A stretch of DNA of 34,546 nucleotides. Source: Peptoniphilus senegalensis JC140 (GTDB lineage: Bacteria > Bacillota > Clostridia > Tissierellales > Peptoniphilaceae). Positions 33,165-34,546 of the stretch are shown here, piece after piece. The first letter of the stretch is position 1; the number at the start of each line of letters is the position of its first letter. The position numbers were made by a program, and so were the translations under genes. The notes beneath the pieces are model-generated. The model was not told the origin of the DNA and made no database searches. It was given only the letters and a program-made list of their open reading frames with translations. The stretch covers positions 688,908 to 723,453 of the forward strand of contig NZ_HE610717.1 in assembly GCF_000321025.1 (NCBI RefSeq), read 5' to 3'.

Positions 33165-34546
33165 TTATTTGATTATAACTTTCCATTCTTCCATATTATC
33201 CTTTAATCTTAGATAAGTGTGGCTGTGGTAAGCTTCAACAAGTTCATAATAACCCCAATGTCCCTTATAAGACATATCTTTGTAATTGTGAACTAGATTT
33301 TGGTTTGCATCAATGAAATTCTTGTCAGGGTATCTGTCATACAATTTATTTAACATTGTTGCAACTTCTGCTCTTGTTATAAAATTGTCTGGTTTAAATG
33401 TTCCATCTGGATAACCTTCAATTCTTCCATTTCCATAAGCTTGATTAATTGCAGCTTCAAACTTGTGACCTTTCACATCATCAAATGGAGCAATAGCATT
33501 GTTCTTCTTGTCAATATGACTAATTAACTCAGCAAGTTCTGCTCTAGTGATCTTGTCATTAGGTCTAACATTTTCGCCTTCTTTTTCTAATAAATAACCT
33601 TCTTTAAATGCAGCGTTGATAGCACCGTTGTACCACATATCTGCCTTAGTGTCTTTATAAATCTTAGAAGACTTGTCGCTTAAATCAAGTTTTTGAAGTC
33701 TTGCAACTACTGCAATTGCTTCAGCTCTTGTCATGTCTCCATCTGGTCTAATAGTATCATCTGGATATCCGAAGATATATTGATCGTGAGAATTAATAAC
33801 TTCTTTATCCTTAACTTCAACTACTCTCTTGTCCACAGATGCGTAAACAGGATAAGTTGGAGTGTATTCATGAATCTTTAACTCTGGAATATCATTGTCA
33901 ATTACAGGTTTATCATCATTTACACGAATAACAAGGTTAGTCTTAATCTTTTCTCCACCAACTGTTACTTCAACTGGAATAACAACATCATGTCTATCAT
34001 AATCTTTAGGAATTGTTACTGTAATAGAACCATCTGGATTTGGAGTAACAACTACACCATTGCCTGGTTGAACTACTTCAGGAGTAGTATCAGGTCTTGT
34101 AGGTTCTCCCTTCTTATCTTTGATTTCTGGAATTACAGTCTTAGTATCTCCCTTGTCCATATCAGTTGTTGGATAAGTTACACTAGGTTTTCCTTCAGGA
34201 GGTGTTACCTTGTTTTCTACTTTTACTTTAACTTCAACTGTTTCATTAGATCCATCTGGATAAGTTACATCAACAGGAACAGTTATAACATCTCCATCTT
34301 TTGCATTATCAGGAATTTCTACTGTAATAGCTCCTGTATTAGGATCAACAGTTACATTTGTTTGAGTCTTATCATTCTTAGCAAATGTAGTTCCCTTTGT
34401 TTGAGTAGTTGGTGCTGGTACATTTCCTGTAACACCTGTTTTAGTAAATGTTGGTGGATCAATTTGAACTATTTCACCAGGTTTACCAGATTTATCTACA
34501 TAGTGCGGATCGTAATCTTCACTATTTTTAGTAGGTGTCTTGTTAT
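33165..34546 (-). CDS. Large SLH-anchored surface protein, 3' part
   Basis: The frame stays open from 33165 to the window edge, so only the last 460 residues are seen; the Met at 34160 is internal, not a start. The visible part has repeats of the YPDG/Rib-alpha type (VTVDPNTGAITVEIPDNAKD, VTYPDGSNETVEV, and a second copy VVVTPNPDGSITVTIPKD), a Pro-rich linker, and three SLH modules (GYPDDTIRPDGDMTRAEAIA, NVRPNDKITRAELAELISHI, and GYPDGTFKPDNFITRAEVAT). SLH modules bind pyruvylated secondary cell-wall polymer and hold the protein on the cell surface. A short tail of about 45 residues follows. Proteins of this type are common surface proteins of Gram-positive anaerobic cocci. The terminator follows directly. 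Confidence 0.9.
   Translation of the reverse strand, partial: NKTPTKNSEDYDPHYVDKSGKPGEIVQIDPPTFTKTGVTGNVPAPTTQTKGTTFAKNDKTQTNVTVDPNTGAITVEIPDNAKDGDVITVPVDVTYPDGSNETVEVKVKVENKVTPPEGKPSVTYPTTDMDKGDTKTVIPEIKDKKGEPTRPDTTPEVVQPGNGVVVTPNPDGSITVTIPKDYDRHDVVIPVEVTVGGEKIKTNLVIRVNDDKPVIDNDIPELKIHEYTPTYPVYASVDKRVVEVKDKEVINSHDQYIFGYPDDTIRPDGDMTRAEAIAVVARLQKLDLSDKSSKIYKDTKADMWYNGAINAAFKEGYLLEKEGENVRPNDKITRAELAELISHIDKKNNAIAPFDDVKGHKFEAAINQAYGNGRIEGYPDGTFKPDNFITRAEVATMLNKLYDRYPDKNFIDANQNLVHNYKDMSYKGHWGYYELVEAYHSHTYLRLKDNMEEWKVIIK

Noticed and set aside
33165-34160. SLH protein starting at the Met at 34160
   Set aside because: The frame continues with matching YPDG-type repeat sequence to the window edge, and that Met lies inside a linker with no ribosome site.

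Overview
The window is AT-rich, and almost all genes lie on the minus strand in tightly packed operons. A clostridial-type Rnf complex (rnfCDGEAB), a Bmp-type nucleoside ABC transporter, a ThiI/cysteine desulfurase pair, and an SLH-anchored surface protein with YPDG-type repeats point to an anaerobic, low-GC Gram-positive coccus-like Firmicute (Tissierellia / Peptoniphilaceae such as Anaerococcus or Peptoniphilus). That assignment is inferred from gene content, not from a marker gene.

Region 1 (1-8223) is a defence island. It is a type I restriction-modification operon read hsdM - hsdS - partial hsdS - prrC - hsdR. The fourth gene is a clear homologue of PrrC, the anticodon nuclease that is normally held silent by its HsdMSR partner and released when a phage disables restriction. 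The gene order matches the E. coli prr locus (prrA-B-C-D), with an extra half hsdS inserted. The specificity gene carries a perfect 3 x 12-bp repeat in its central spacer. The island is bracketed by two almost identical terminator-like hairpins (1-21 and 8203-8223).

Region 2 (8244-24009) is housekeeping energy metabolism and transport: rnfCDGEAB; a purine-nucleoside-type ABC transporter (lipoprotein, double ATPase, two permeases) with a terminator after the lipoprotein gene; a membrane protein of unknown function; and potABCD with its XRE-cupin regulator, whose consensus promoter overlaps a palindrome.

Region 3 (24226-29919) holds a frameshifted acyltransferase-like membrane gene (DUF1624/HGSNAT type), a TPM-domain and LemA pair, thiI, a cysteine desulfurase, and a divergent RNase-H-like exonuclease that seems to lack two catalytic acids and carries six in-frame 18-bp repeats.

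Region 4 (29920-33164) is small, repeat-rich and decaying. It has four copies of a ~55-bp hairpin-plus-tail repeat, a 27-codon holin-like type I toxin with a convergent antisense RNA, a long imperfect hairpin, a Cof-type HAD hydrolase coupled to an unknown membrane protein, the tail of a winged-helix gene, and a RelB antitoxin next to a RelE/ParE toxin gene broken by one base.

Region 5 (33165-34546) is the 3' part of a large surface protein gene with three SLH modules; its 5' end lies outside the window.

The strongest candidate for an exciting system is the PrrC-guarded type I restriction operon; the second is the type I toxin-antitoxin locus at 30007-30274.
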